From: DAOTTW01 sp034437615
Lineage (GTDB): Bacteria; Chloroflexota; Anaerolineae; Aggregatilineales; Phototrophicaceae
Reading direction: 5' to 3'
NCBI GenBank assembly: GCA_034437615.1
Contig: DAOTTW010000131.1
Span: 1-17,852, forward strand
DNA length: 17,852 nucleotides
Position 1 is the stretch's first letter. Each line of letters opens with the position of its first letter. The notes under the pieces were generated by a model, which was given only the letters and a program-made list of their open reading frames with translations, did not search any database and was not told the DNA's origin. This document shows positions 6,444 to 14,640 of this stretch, piece by piece. The translations under genes and the position numbers were made by a program.

Positions 6444-9400
6444 CTACTCCGGCAAATGCACGGCGGGTAAGTTCAAGTCCCCAAATGCCTGATTGAACGC
6501 GGGTATCTGCTCCGCAAGTAGGGCATCCAGTTGCTTGAATTGCGCGTCGGCGCGTGCCACTAGCTCGTTGAATTGCGCGTACATCTGCGTCGTTGGGTGA
6601 TCATCGGAGCGCCCAACCTGATAGCCCAACGCGCCCAGCTTATGATCGAGCTTGATCGGAATGTGTGTAGCGGCCATTTCGCCACTATCTTCCGTTAATT
6701 GTGGCTGTATTAATTCGCCTTCGATAGCGCTCAGGTGGTTGATGATCTGTTGACCCTGCTCACGTACCGCCGCCACCTGTGGATTGTTCGCGTCGGATTG
6801 TGGTAAGCGTGCAAGCTGCACCTGAATCTGCGCGTTAAGGTGCCGGATGCGCCCGACTGTGCTGTGTATTTGCGTCACCTGCTCGCGTATATTGGCCAGT
6901 AGCTGAAATTGCTGCTCGTAATCGTCTATTGTTGCGTTCACACGCGGGTCTTTCATCACCACTAACGGTTGTTCCTGTACGATCTCACCGCAGGTCAAGC
7001 GCACCGTATAGTGTCCCGGTACCATCAGCGGTGCTGTGATGCCTGCTGGCAGCGTACCCGGCAGTCGTTCAGCATCCGCGTGATGCATCGGCAAGAGAAA
7101 GCGATTGATGCCCGGTTCGGTTGGCGGCCAGTAGATCATCGGCTCATCCTTGAAGGTGATGTTGCCCCACTTGACGCCTGGTTCGTCTTCTTCCATCGGC
7201 TTGCGTTGCAGTCGCAGGCCACCGCGCAGCTTATAACTGAAGGGGCCAAGCGGCTCTGGCTCTGGTGGGGCCGGGCGCACGCTATAGTAGCGCTGGATGA
7301 CCTCATCGTGTGCGTTAATCAGCTCGATTGTAACAGAGTCCGTTGACCGCTGACGCAGATAGTAATAGACCACAATGCCACTCGGTGGATTTTTCGCTGC
7401 ATACGGTTGGTAAATTTCCAGCAGGCTATCACGCCGGATGATGTGCCGCGTCAGACGATACGCCAGCGAGGGATGAAACAGGTGGACGTGCTGCGTGGCG
7501 ACCTCAGCGTCATATTGTTGCAACGGCGCGATGTCATCCAATATCCAGATGCCGCGCCCGAACGTGCCGATCACGATGTCCGTGCCGCTGGTGGCGATGT
7601 CGAACACCGATACGGCAGGCAGGTTGTTCTTCAGTGGTCGCCACGACGCGCCTAAATCCAGCGTGACATAGATACCGACCTCTGTGCCGACGTACAGCAC
7701 GTGTTCGCTGATCTCGTCATCACGCACCACGCGGATGAAGTGCCCATCTGGGATGCCTGCTGCGATGGCGTGCCACGCCTGCCCGTAATTCTCGGTGCGA
7801 TACAGGTAGGGTCTGAAATCGTCATAGCGGTGCATCGTCGCGGAAACATAGGCATGACCTCTGTTGTGCTGTGACGCCTGCACATTGGTTTCTGCCCATT
7901 TAGGCATATCCGGTGGCGTGACGTTCTGCCACGTCCTACCATTATCCCGCGAGACATGCACCAACCCATCATCGGAGCCGACCCACAGTACACCTGCCTC
8001 GACTGACGACTCAGAGATGGCGACCAGCGTGCAATAATTGAAGGGGCTTTCCTGTGTGATGGGGCCGCCTGTGGGTTGCATTTTGTCGGGGTCGTTGCGC
8101 GTCAGGTCCGGGCTGATGATCTCCCAGGTTTCGCCTTCGTTTGTCGTGCGCACAACATGGTTGCTGAGTACGTATAGCACATTCGGGTCATTGGGCGAGA
8201 GCACGACCGGCGTACACCAGTTGAAACGATGCTTTTCTCGCGGTAAATCCCAGACGTCAGCCTCCGCCCAGGGCGCAATCTCGCGGATTTGCAGGTTTTC
8301 GCGGTTGTAGCGCGTGATGCCAAGCCCTGGCAAGTCGCTGCTGTAGACGATATTGGGGTTATCCGGCCTGACCGCAATGAAGCCGCTTTCGCCGCCACCG
8401 ACATCATACCAGTCAATGTGCGAGATTGGCCCAAGCTCGGAGCGGCTCGGTAAGCTGATGGTGCTGTTATCTTGTTGACTGCCATACACGCGGTACGGAA
8501 AGCGCATATCGACCCCAATGCGGTAAATTTCGGCAGTGGGTTGGTTCATCAGCGTGGACCAGTTTTTGCCGCCATTCAGCGATACCGCCGCGCCGCCATC
8601 GCTACCGAGGATCATGTGTTGCGGTGTCGATGGGCTAAGCCATAAATCGTGCTGATCGACATAAGGTGTATTCACCTGAATAAACGTGCGGCCTGCGTCG
8701 GTACTTTTCCACAAGCGACGAATCGGCAGATACACCGTACTTGCGTCGTGTGGGTCTGCGACGATGTGCATGAAGAAGCGCGCCCGCACGAGGAAGTTCT
8801 CATCACCGTTGCACCACGCCCACGTCTTGCCGCCGTTATCGCTGCGGTAGACGCCGCCCTGCTCTGCTTGAATCAGCGCCCAGATGCGACCCTGCCGTGC
8901 TGGGGACGCCGCAAGCCCGATTTTGCCCATGATGCCTTGTGGCAAACCGGGATTGTCGCTCAGGTCCACCCAGGTATCGCCGCCATCCTCAGATTTGTAG
9001 ATGCGGCTATCGGGGCCACCGCTTGTATAGCCCCAGGGGTAACGTTGCGCTTGCCAGATGGCCGCGTACAGGTGACGCGGGTTGGTCGCTTCATAGGTGA
9101 TGTCTACGGCCCCGGCGCTATCGGATCGGTACAGCACCAGTTGCCACGTCGCGCCACCATCAACGGAGCGATACACGCCGCGTTCGGGGTTGGGGCCATA
9201 CAGATGACCACGCGCCGCCACATACACGACATCCGGGTTTCGTGGATGCACGCGGATTTTGGCGATGTGATGCGTTGCTGCAAGTCCGCAATGAATCCAG
9301 GTTTTGCCGCCATCTAGCGATTTGTAGACGCCGTCGCCATGCGTGTTATAGGGGTGCAGACCGCCGTCGCCCATGCCGACGTAAATCACATTGGGGTCAC

Positions 9401-9677
9401 TCGGCGCAATAGCTATCGCCCCGACCGTTGCCCGCTGGAAATACGGGTCGGTAACGTTGTTCCATGTGATACCAGCGTTCTCGGTTTTCCAGACGCCGCC
9501 ACCAGTGGAGCCGAAGTAATACGTCAAGGGATATTGTGGATGGCCCGCAACCGCCATCACGCGACCACCGCGATACGGCCCGACGAAGCGCCACTCAAAC
9601 GGGCGCAATAGCGGGTCTTCTTCTAAAGCCTGATCTGTAGCCTGATCTGTTGTGTTGTTCACCCGATTGCTGCTCAT
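6444..9677 (-). CDS. Large Asp-box beta-propeller (sortilin/VPS10-like) protein
   Basis: This 1077-residue protein carries many Asp-box (BNR) turns of the form S-x-D-x-G-x-T-W: KTENAGITW near 64-72, SLDGGKTW near 120-127, then SVDGGATW, SEDGGDTW, SDNGGKTW, STDAGRTF, SRDNGRTW, TENYGQAW and TLDLGASW. They mark tandem beta-propeller domains over about 700 residues. After these comes a beta-rich segment near 740-910 and a helical, coiled-coil-prone tail near 925-1000. Relatives are annotated as sortilin/VPS10-like or BNR glycosyl-hydrolase-like proteins without an assigned reaction, and none can be assigned here. The N-terminus is polar and lacks a signal peptide or membrane segment, so it is predicted to be cytosolic unless the start is wrong. 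It is the first gene of the minus-strand operon, under a good promoter at 9817-9845. Confidence 0.85.
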   Translation of the reverse strand: MSSNRVNNTTDQATDQALEEDPLLRPFEWRFVGPYRGGRVMAVAGHPQYPLTYYFGSTGGGVWKTENAGITWNNVTDPYFQRATVGAIAIAPSDPNVIYVGMGDGGLHPYNTHGDGVYKSLDGGKTWIHCGLAATHHIAKIRVHPRNPDVVYVAARGHLYGPNPERGVYRSVDGGATWQLVLYRSDSAGAVDITYEATNPRHLYAAIWQAQRYPWGYTSGGPDSRIYKSEDGGDTWVDLSDNPGLPQGIMGKIGLAASPARQGRIWALIQAEQGGVYRSDNGGKTWAWCNGDENFLVRARFFMHIVADPHDASTVYLPIRRLWKSTDAGRTFIQVNTPYVDQHDLWLSPSTPQHMILGSDGGAAVSLNGGKNWSTLMNQPTAEIYRIGVDMRFPYRVYGSQQDNSTISLPSRSELGPISHIDWYDVGGGESGFIAVRPDNPNIVYSSDLPGLGITRYNRENLQIREIAPWAEADVWDLPREKHRFNWCTPVVLSPNDPNVLYVLSNHVVRTTNEGETWEIISPDLTRNDPDKMQPTGGPITQESPFNYCTLVAISESSVEAGVLWVGSDDGLVHVSRDNGRTWQNVTPPDMPKWAETNVQASQHNRGHAYVSATMHRYDDFRPYLYRTENYGQAWHAIAAGIPDGHFIRVVRDDEISEHVLYVGTEVGIYVTLDLGASWRPLKNNLPAVSVFDIATSGTDIVIGTFGRGIWILDDIAPLQQYDAEVATQHVHLFHPSLAYRLTRHIIRRDSLLEIYQPYAAKNPPSGIVVYYYLRQRSTDSVTIELINAHDEVIQRYYSVRPAPPEPEPLGPFSYKLRGGLRLQRKPMEEDEPGVKWGNITFKDEPMIYWPPTEPGINRFLLPMHHADAERLPGTLPAGITAPLMVPGHYTVRLTCGEIVQEQPLVVMKDPRVNATIDDYEQQFQLLANIREQVTQIHSTVGRIRHLNAQIQVQLARLPQSDANNPQVAAVREQGQQIINHLSAIEGELIQPQLTEDSGEMAATHIPIKLDHKLGALGYQVGRSDDHPTTQMYAQFNELVARADAQFKQLDALLAEQIPAFNQAFGDLNLPAVHLPE

Positions 9678-9816
9678 GGTGTTACTTTATCATTCCTCAA
9701 CCACTTTAAGTAATATTGTTGGGGCTGTACATATCCAGTCTGCGCACGATGATGCATTATTTGTGTGGATTGTAACGGATCACGCAGGTTATTTAAAAAC
9801 GGTCTAATACAATCAA

Positions 9817-9845
9817 TAATTAGCACTGTTCAGGGTCAATGTCAA
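9817..9845 (-). promoter_or_regulatory. Sigma70-type promoter for the leftward operon
   Basis: Read on the minus strand, a perfect TTGACA (-35, complement of 9840-9845) is followed by exactly 17 bases and then TAATTA (-10, 9817-9822). It points at the propeller gene, whose start at 9677 lies about 135 bases downstream. The consensus match and spacing are good. Transcription start was not measured. Confidence 0.55.
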
Positions 9846-9885
9846 GCGATTGCGCGTGTTTATGACTGAAATTTGTGCTTTTTGT

Positions 9886-9915
9886 TTGACGCTTCTGACT
9901 GTTTCATGGTATATT
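9886..9915 (+). promoter_or_regulatory. Sigma70-type promoter for the isomerase-ABC operon
   Basis: TTGACG (-35, 9886-9891) is followed by an 18-base spacer and TATATT (-10, 9910-9915). It points at the SIS gene starting at 10095, which leaves a leader of about 170 bases. Its -35 box lies 40 bases from the -35 box of the opposite promoter, so one bound regulator could govern both. Confidence 0.55.
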
Positions 9916-10094
9916 CACATGGATTGGTCTTAGAAAAAACTTAACAGTCGTTGGCATACCTGCAAATTTGTATTAGAGTTACAAGTAAGCCAGACTGAGC
10001 GCAAGGATTACAGGGCCATAAGCGACACAACGAAGCTGAGCGAGTAAACAAAAACGCTTCTTCTAACCGCAAAAGATATAAGACAAGCACTCTG

Positions 10095-11171
10095 ATGGAT
10101 TTAACTTTGAATAACGCCACTTACCGTGAAATCTTGAACCAACCGCAAGCGTGGGCAGCAACGCTGCGAATCGTAGCGGAAAGCAGCGCGGCGATGGCAC
10201 ACTTCGGGCAACTTGGACGCAACGGGCGAACGATGTTAACCGGATGTGGCTCACCGCATTATCTAGCGCAATCCGTCGCCAGTGCTTTGCAGTCGCAGGC
10301 CAGCGTACAGGCTCAGGCGCAACCCGCTTCCAACCTATGGCTTTTTCCGCAGGCGTATCTTGCCCCTGACAATGCCGTCCTGGTATGCATTTCGCGCTCT
10401 GGCGAGACGACCGAAGTGCAGCAGGCTGTCGGCGCTTTCCGTGCGGCAACGAATGGGCAGGTGCTATTGATTACCTGCTATGAGGATACGTCGTTGGCAC
10501 GCTTAGCGGATGCGGCGATTGTGCTGGATGCCGCGCAGGAGCAAAGCCTAGCGCAGACGCAGTCGTTTACGTCGATGTTGATTGCGGCACAAGCGTTTGT
10601 GCAACATGTATCGGGCTACGGGCTAGAGCACCTGCAAGCGCTGCCAGATGACTGCCGCACTTTGCTGGATGCACACCACGACCTCGCACGCCAATTGGGT
10701 GAAAATACACACTACGAGCGCTTTTTCTTCCTGGGCAGTGGCCCACTGTATGGCATCGCCTGCGAAGCCATGCTCAAGCTCAAGGAAATGGCACTGACGT
10801 ATTCCGAGGCCTATCACTTCCTTGAATTTCGGCATGGCCCGATGGCAATGGTGGACGATAAGACGCTAGTTGTCGGGCTGGTATCCAGCACAGCGACCGC
10901 CCACGAGCAAGCTGTGCTGCGTGAGATGCGTGGCCTGGGCGCTGATGTGCTGGCACTGACACCCAGCACGCTGCCTGCTGATGCCTATACGCACGAAATC
11001 CTGCTACCAGGCGATCACCCGGATGACAACAATCGGCTGGCGCTGTATCTGCCTATCCTCCAGTTGATGGCCCAATATCGGGCTGTAGCACGCGGATTAA
11101 ATCCAGATTCACCGGAGAACTTGAATGCTTTCGTGAGCCTGGATTTGAACGAACCCGAACGTGAAACGTAG
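10095..11171 (+). CDS. SIS-domain sugar isomerase/deaminase (AgaS/NagB-II-like)
   Basis: This 358-residue protein has two SIS (sugar isomerase) domains, about residues 40-170 and 205-335, and no glutaminase domain, so it is not GlmS. The N-terminus REILNQPQAW matches the usual lead-in of AgaS/NagB-II proteins. Ligand loops are TGCGSPHY (49-56), SRSGETTE (100-107) and GSGPLYG (214-220), with Glu224 and His247 (EFRHGP) at positions typical of catalytic residues in this family. Such enzymes isomerise or deaminate aldose-6-phosphates or their charged analogues. As first gene of the rightward operon, with one PfkB kinase and an aldolase downstream, it should make the ketose (or deaminated ketose) that the kinase uses. 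Possible substrates include a 6-sulfo sugar, an amino sugar phosphate or an Amadori compound. The ribosome site is weak. Confidence 0.85.
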   Translation: MDLTLNNATYREILNQPQAWAATLRIVAESSAAMAHFGQLGRNGRTMLTGCGSPHYLAQSVASALQSQASVQAQAQPASNLWLFPQAYLAPDNAVLVCISRSGETTEVQQAVGAFRAATNGQVLLITCYEDTSLARLADAAIVLDAAQEQSLAQTQSFTSMLIAAQAFVQHVSGYGLEHLQALPDDCRTLLDAHHDLARQLGENTHYERFFFLGSGPLYGIACEAMLKLKEMALTYSEAYHFLEFRHGPMAMVDDKTLVVGLVSSTATAHEQAVLREMRGLGADVLALTPSTLPADAYTHEILLPGDHPDDNNRLALYLPILQLMAQYRAVARGLNPDSPENLNAFVSLDLNEPERET

Positions 11172-11241
11172 GAGGCAACGACGACATAACCCACCCACAA
11201 ATGAGTACATCACAACAGCAAAGCCAATTTACATCTGATAT

Positions 11242-11259
11242 GAGGAGAATTTGATTATG
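11242..11259 (+). promoter_or_regulatory. Ribosome binding site that fixes the binding-protein start
   Basis: GAGGAG at 11242-11247 lies 9 bases before ATG 11257, ideal spacing. The in-frame TTG at 11251 would leave only 3 bases, so ATG 11257 is preferred. This is the strongest Shine-Dalgarno site in the window, which suits a highly expressed binding protein. Confidence 0.7.
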
Positions 11260-12600
11260 AAGTATAAAATGAGCCGTCGCAATTTCTTGAAGACGTCTGC
11301 TTTGGCTGCCGGTGGCCTGGCGTTGGCAGGCTTGCCACGCATGGCACGCGCACAGGATAGCAGCATAAACTTCGAGGGTGAGCTTGAACTATGGGACTGG
11401 CAATTTGATGATCGCGCCGCCTTTATTGGCGAGAAGATCGAACAATGGCAGGCTGCCAACCCCGGTGCGACCATCAGTTACTCGACACAGGGCTGGTCGG
11501 ATACACAAACCAAGCTATTGACCGCCAGCGAAGCAGGCACCAACCCGCCAATGAGCAACGTCCACAACACATGGCGTCCGACGTTACAAAAGGCCGGCGT
11601 GCTGGTGCCGTACCCCGATGACATCTGGGATTACAGCAACCTTGCCAGCACGCCGTTCCTGCGCACGGATGAAGGCGACGTCTATACCTGCGTGTTCAAC
11701 TACTATTGCGACGTTGTGTACCTGAACCTCGACATCCTCGAAGCGGAGGGCATCGCAGTCGCAGACGTGCCGACGACGTGGGAAGACTTCATCCCCTTTG
11801 CGCAGCAATTGACGCTTGGCAGCGGTGGCTTCATTGACCGCCCCGGTATCGCGCTGAATCACTATTTCTCGCAGCAATGGCTGTGGCAGTCGATGGTCTA
11901 TCAGCAGGGCGGATTCCTCTACAACGAGGACGGCAACCGCGCCATCTGGAATAGTGAAGCGGGTGTGCGTGCCCTGCAAATAATCAAGGATTGGTTCAAC
12001 GACTTCGGCATCGACTCGCCCGAAAGCGAACGTCATTCGGACCTGTTTGAACGTGGTGATGCGGGTGGGTTCATCAGCCAGGGTTACTTCGCGCCCGATC
12101 TGCCCGAATTCCTGGGTGATCGCTGGACGACCGTGCCCATCCCGACGTTCACAGGCGAACCCGGCCCAGCCTGGGGTATGCTATCGCCGGAAGAGGGCTT
12201 TGCTGTCTTCGCCAATGCCACAGAAGCCGAGCAGGAAGCCGCGTTCGACTTCATCCGTACGGTGGTGGGTGGCGATCAGAACCGTATCCGCTGGTCTGGC
12301 ATCATGACAGGCCCGACCGACCGCCTGGACCTAGCTGGCGACCCAGACATCGCCGCTGCGGACATCGGCAACACCATCGCGTCGCAATCGGCGACCTTGC
12401 CGTATCGTGTCAACATCGGTGAGGAGCCGCTGGAAGCTAGCTCGTTCTGGCGCACGATGTTTGAGAAAGTCATCCTACTCGGTGAAGACGCCAAGACAGC
12501 GTTGGACGAAGCGACTGAGGGCATGAACCGCGTCTTAGAGCAGACGGATCAGGTCTACTTGATTACGGAGCGTAATTACACAGCACCAAGCGAGGCGTAA
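11257..12600 (+). CDS. ABC sugar transporter substrate-binding protein, Tat-exported
   Basis: This 447-residue extracytoplasmic solute-binding protein is of the maltose-binding (family 1) type used with CUT1 carbohydrate importers. The N-terminus is a twin-arginine signal: SRRNFLK at 6-12, a hydrophobic stretch to about 27, and a signal-peptidase-I-like ARA at 30-32 just before QDSS. No lipobox cysteine is seen. The mature part begins with the usual ELELWDWQF strand and includes many aromatic residues suited to sugar stacking. It lies 85 bases after the isomerase and is followed by two stable hairpins and the permeases. The hairpins may keep its expression higher than that of the permeases. 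The sugar bound cannot be read from sequence. Confidence 0.9.
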   Translation: MKYKMSRRNFLKTSALAAGGLALAGLPRMARAQDSSINFEGELELWDWQFDDRAAFIGEKIEQWQAANPGATISYSTQGWSDTQTKLLTASEAGTNPPMSNVHNTWRPTLQKAGVLVPYPDDIWDYSNLASTPFLRTDEGDVYTCVFNYYCDVVYLNLDILEAEGIAVADVPTTWEDFIPFAQQLTLGSGGFIDRPGIALNHYFSQQWLWQSMVYQQGGFLYNEDGNRAIWNSEAGVRALQIIKDWFNDFGIDSPESERHSDLFERGDAGGFISQGYFAPDLPEFLGDRWTTVPIPTFTGEPGPAWGMLSPEEGFAVFANATEAEQEAAFDFIRTVVGGDQNRIRWSGIMTGPTDRLDLAGDPDIAAADIGNTIASQSATLPYRVNIGEEPLEASSFWRTMFEKVILLGEDAKTALDEATEGMNRVLEQTDQVYLITERNYTAPSEA

Positions 12601-12616
12601 AATTCGGTTTCGGTGG

Positions 12617-12636
12617 CCAGGCGTTGAAACGTCTGG
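12617..12636 (+). other. Intercistronic hairpin 1
   Basis: CCAGGCGTT (12617-12625) and AACGTCTGG (12628-12636) can pair over about eight base pairs, including one G-U pair, around a four-base loop. It lies 16 bases after the binding-protein stop with no T-run, so it is more likely an mRNA-stabilising 3' structure than a terminator. Confidence 0.5.
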
Positions 12637-12651
12637 CTCCGGCAGAGACAC

Positions 12652-12677
12652 GCCTGCTTCAGCAGGCAGTAATTTTT
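12652..12677 (+). terminator. Leaky intrinsic terminator or attenuating hairpin
   Basis: GCCTGC (12652-12657), loop TTCA and GCAGGC (12662-12667) form a perfect six-base-pair stem. A run of five T follows five bases after the stem, at 12673-12677. The short T-run and its offset suggest partial termination between the binding-protein gene and the permease genes, a common way to lower permease expression. Confidence 0.45.
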
Positions 12678-12694
12678 GATACAAGGTTGATACC

Positions 12695-13588
12695 ATGAGT
12701 TCTACGTCCGTTAGCTCCACTTCCGTTGCTGCACCAGCCAAGACCAAACCACAAGCGACCCGCGCGATCAATTGGGGACGCTGGGTTTTATGGGCTGTGC
12801 TTGCTGTGGGGGCATTTATCATGGTCTTTCCGTTCTTGTGGACGCTGCTCGCATCATTCAAGACGCCCGCAGAACTGCGCGAAATCCCGCCGACGTTCTT
12901 GCCACAGCAATTCACGCTGGAAAACTGGCAGGATTTGGGCGATTTGGATTTTGGCAGCTTCGACGTGTTCTTCCGCAATAGTTTATTTGTCGTCGGAGCT
13001 ATCACGCTGGCGACGCTGATTACCAGCAGCCTGACGGGTTACGTCTTCGCCAAATTCGATTTTATCGGGCGCAATGCCTTGTTTTGGCTCGTGCTCAGCC
13101 TGATGATGATCCCGTTTAGCGTGACGCTCATCCCATTATTCGATATGATGGTCAATTTGGGCTGGACGAACAATTACATCGCGCTGGTTGTGCCGATCCT
13201 TTTTAACCCGTTTGGCATCTTCTTAATGCGGCAACACATGCAGGTCATCCCACAAGATTTAATCGACGCTGCACGCATCGACGGTGCAACTGAATATGGC
13301 ATTTTCTTCAGGTTGATCGTACCACTTTCCAGCGCACCAATTGCCGCGCTAGCGATTTTCACGTTTACCGTCCAGTGGGATAACTTCCTGTGGCCGCTGG
13401 TCATCCTCGATGATACCGAGTTATGGACGCTACCTCTGGGCCTGTCACAATTCCGAGGCCGTTCCACGATTGAGATTGGCGCGTTGTCGGCAGCGTCGAT
13501 GCTGACTGTGATACCCGTACTGGCGGTATACGTGTTTGCACAACGACGCTTCATCGAAGGTATCGCACTGACGGGCATGAAGGGCTAA
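12695..13588 (+). CDS. CUT1 ABC sugar permease, MalG-like
   Basis: This 297-residue inner-membrane protein has about six transmembrane helices (the first near residues 30-52) and the EAA-loop sequence IPQDLIDAARIDGA (185-198) that contacts the ATPase. Length, the FPFLWTLLASFKTPAE start of the periplasmic loop and the ending EGIALTGMKG are typical of MalG/UgpE-type subunits. An AAGG ribosome site precedes the ATG at good spacing. It should pair with the following MalF-like subunit to import the sugar delivered by the upstream binding protein. No ATP-binding subunit is encoded in the window, so a shared MsmX/UgpC-type ATPase elsewhere is expected. Confidence 0.92.
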   Translation: MSSTSVSSTSVAAPAKTKPQATRAINWGRWVLWAVLAVGAFIMVFPFLWTLLASFKTPAELREIPPTFLPQQFTLENWQDLGDLDFGSFDVFFRNSLFVVGAITLATLITSSLTGYVFAKFDFIGRNALFWLVLSLMMIPFSVTLIPLFDMMVNLGWTNNYIALVVPILFNPFGIFLMRQHMQVIPQDLIDAARIDGATEYGIFFRLIVPLSSAPIAALAIFTFTVQWDNFLWPLVILDDTELWTLPLGLSQFRGRSTIEIGALSAASMLTVIPVLAVYVFAQRRFIEGIALTGMKG

Positions 13589-13599
13589 GGCGGACCCCC

Positions 13600-14541
13600 A
13601 TGAATATGAGCCTGAACTATCAACGCGACATCCGGCCTTTTTTACAAAAACAACGCACTCAGAAGACCATTTTCATCCTGTCGATTCTAATCCCGATGGC
13701 GATTGTCTTCGGCGCATTTTACATCTACCCCTTGATAAGTGGCTTCCTGGGTAGCCTGACAGATTGGCGTGCCTTCGTGCCCGAACGCAAATTCATCGGC
13801 CTGGAGAACTATGCTAAGCTGCTGAACGACCCGGTATTCGGTGCGTCGGTGCGCAACACGTTGGTGTATGTGCTGATGTATTTGCCACTGTCGATGTTGC
13901 TGGCCTTAGTGCTTGCGATTGCGATTAATGCGTCTGGCTCGATGGCGGGTATCTTCCGCACGGTGTACTTTGTGCCAGTCGTCACGTCGGTCATCGCTAC
14001 GGCGCTGATCTGGGGCTGGTTGTATCAGCCGCGTGTGGGCCTTTTCAACAACTTGCTGATATCGTTGGGCTTGCCGCGCTCGCGCTTCCTGTACTCACCG
14101 GATACGGCGCTGGCATCTGTTGTGGTGTATTCCGTCTGGAAGCAACTGGGCTACAACATGGTGCTGTTTATGGCGGGCCTTTCGTCCATTGATAAGACGT
14201 ATTACGACGCGGCGAAGGTCGATGGGGCGGGCTGGTGGCAGAGCTTCCGCTTCATCACGTTGCCGCTGCTGCAACCGACAACTGTGTTTGTGTTTATCAC
14301 GGGCATCATCAACTCGTTGCAGGTGTTCGGGCCGATCTTCGTCATGACGAGCGCTTCCGGTAATGATTTACCGGGTGGGCCGCTGAACTCTACAATCGTG
14401 ATTTCGGTTTACCAATGGCAGGTGGCTTTCCGAGAGCTTAACCTCGGCTATGGCGCGGCGATGGGCATTGTGCTCTTCCTGATTATTCTGGTCATCACGC
14501 TGATTAATGCACGCATTCTGCGCAGGCGTTGGGATGTGTAG
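13600..14541 (+). CDS. CUT1 ABC sugar permease, MalF/UgpA-like
   Basis: This 313-residue membrane protein has about six helices and a cytosolic N-terminal stretch of about 22 residues. The first periplasmic loop contains the typical KFIGLENYAKLL, and the EAA loop reads IDKTYYDAAKVDGAGWW (197-213). It is the MalF-type partner of the preceding subunit and begins 11 bases after that gene's stop, with AAGG upstream. An in-frame ATG at 13606 is a possible alternative start. The MalG-like gene comes first here, the reverse of the common MalF-MalG order. The plus-strand transcription unit seems to end after this gene, because the next gene is on the opposite strand. Confidence 0.92.
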   Translation: MNMSLNYQRDIRPFLQKQRTQKTIFILSILIPMAIVFGAFYIYPLISGFLGSLTDWRAFVPERKFIGLENYAKLLNDPVFGASVRNTLVYVLMYLPLSMLLALVLAIAINASGSMAGIFRTVYFVPVVTSVIATALIWGWLYQPRVGLFNNLLISLGLPRSRFLYSPDTALASVVVYSVWKQLGYNMVLFMAGLSSIDKTYYDAAKVDGAGWWQSFRFITLPLLQPTTVFVFITGIINSLQVFGPIFVMTSASGNDLPGGPLNSTIVISVYQWQVAFRELNLGYGAAMGIVLFLIILVITLINARILRRRWDV

Positions 14542-14584
14542 CCGCACGGCTCATGTGTCATTTGATGCGTACCGCGCTTGCGCA

Positions 14585-14627
14585 CAGGCATCAGCAGTCA
14601 GTGCCTGCTAGAGGCAAGGTCCCTTGC
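14585..14627. terminator. Hairpins between convergent genes
   Basis: Two inverted repeats lie in the 99-base gap between the convergent permease and DeoR genes: CAGGCA/TGCCTG (14585-14590 with 14602-14607) and GCAAGG/CCTTGC (14614-14619 with 14622-14627). Neither is followed by a clear T-run on either strand. A bidirectional terminator role is plausible but unproven. Confidence 0.3.
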
Positions 14628-14640
14628 GCTGAAAGGTATG

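Larger units (their letters stand above)
9678..10094. promoter_or_regulatory. Divergent intergenic control region
   Basis: This 417-base non-coding gap separates the two divergent operons. It contains the leftward promoter (9817-9845), the rightward promoter (9886-9915) and a 40-base segment between their -35 boxes. The leader of the isomerase gene runs about 170 bases beyond the rightward -10 box and shows no riboswitch that I recognise. A possible half-site pair, CGTGTT (9855-9860) and GAAATTTGTG (9868-9877), lies between the promoters. A similar pair precedes the kinase gene. Confidence 0.6.

Noticed and set aside
8649..9317. Plus-strand open frame of 222 codons opposite the propeller gene
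   Set aside because: The opposite strand encodes regular Asp-box repeats. The plus-strand product shows no motif or ribosome site.
10095..11171. GlmS (glutamine-fructose-6-phosphate aminotransferase)
   Set aside because: There is no N-terminal Cys glutaminase domain. The protein consists of two SIS domains only.
11251..11256. TTG start for the binding protein, two residues upstream
   Set aside because: GAGGAG would be only 3 bases away. ATG 11257 has 9-base spacing and still includes the whole Tat signal.
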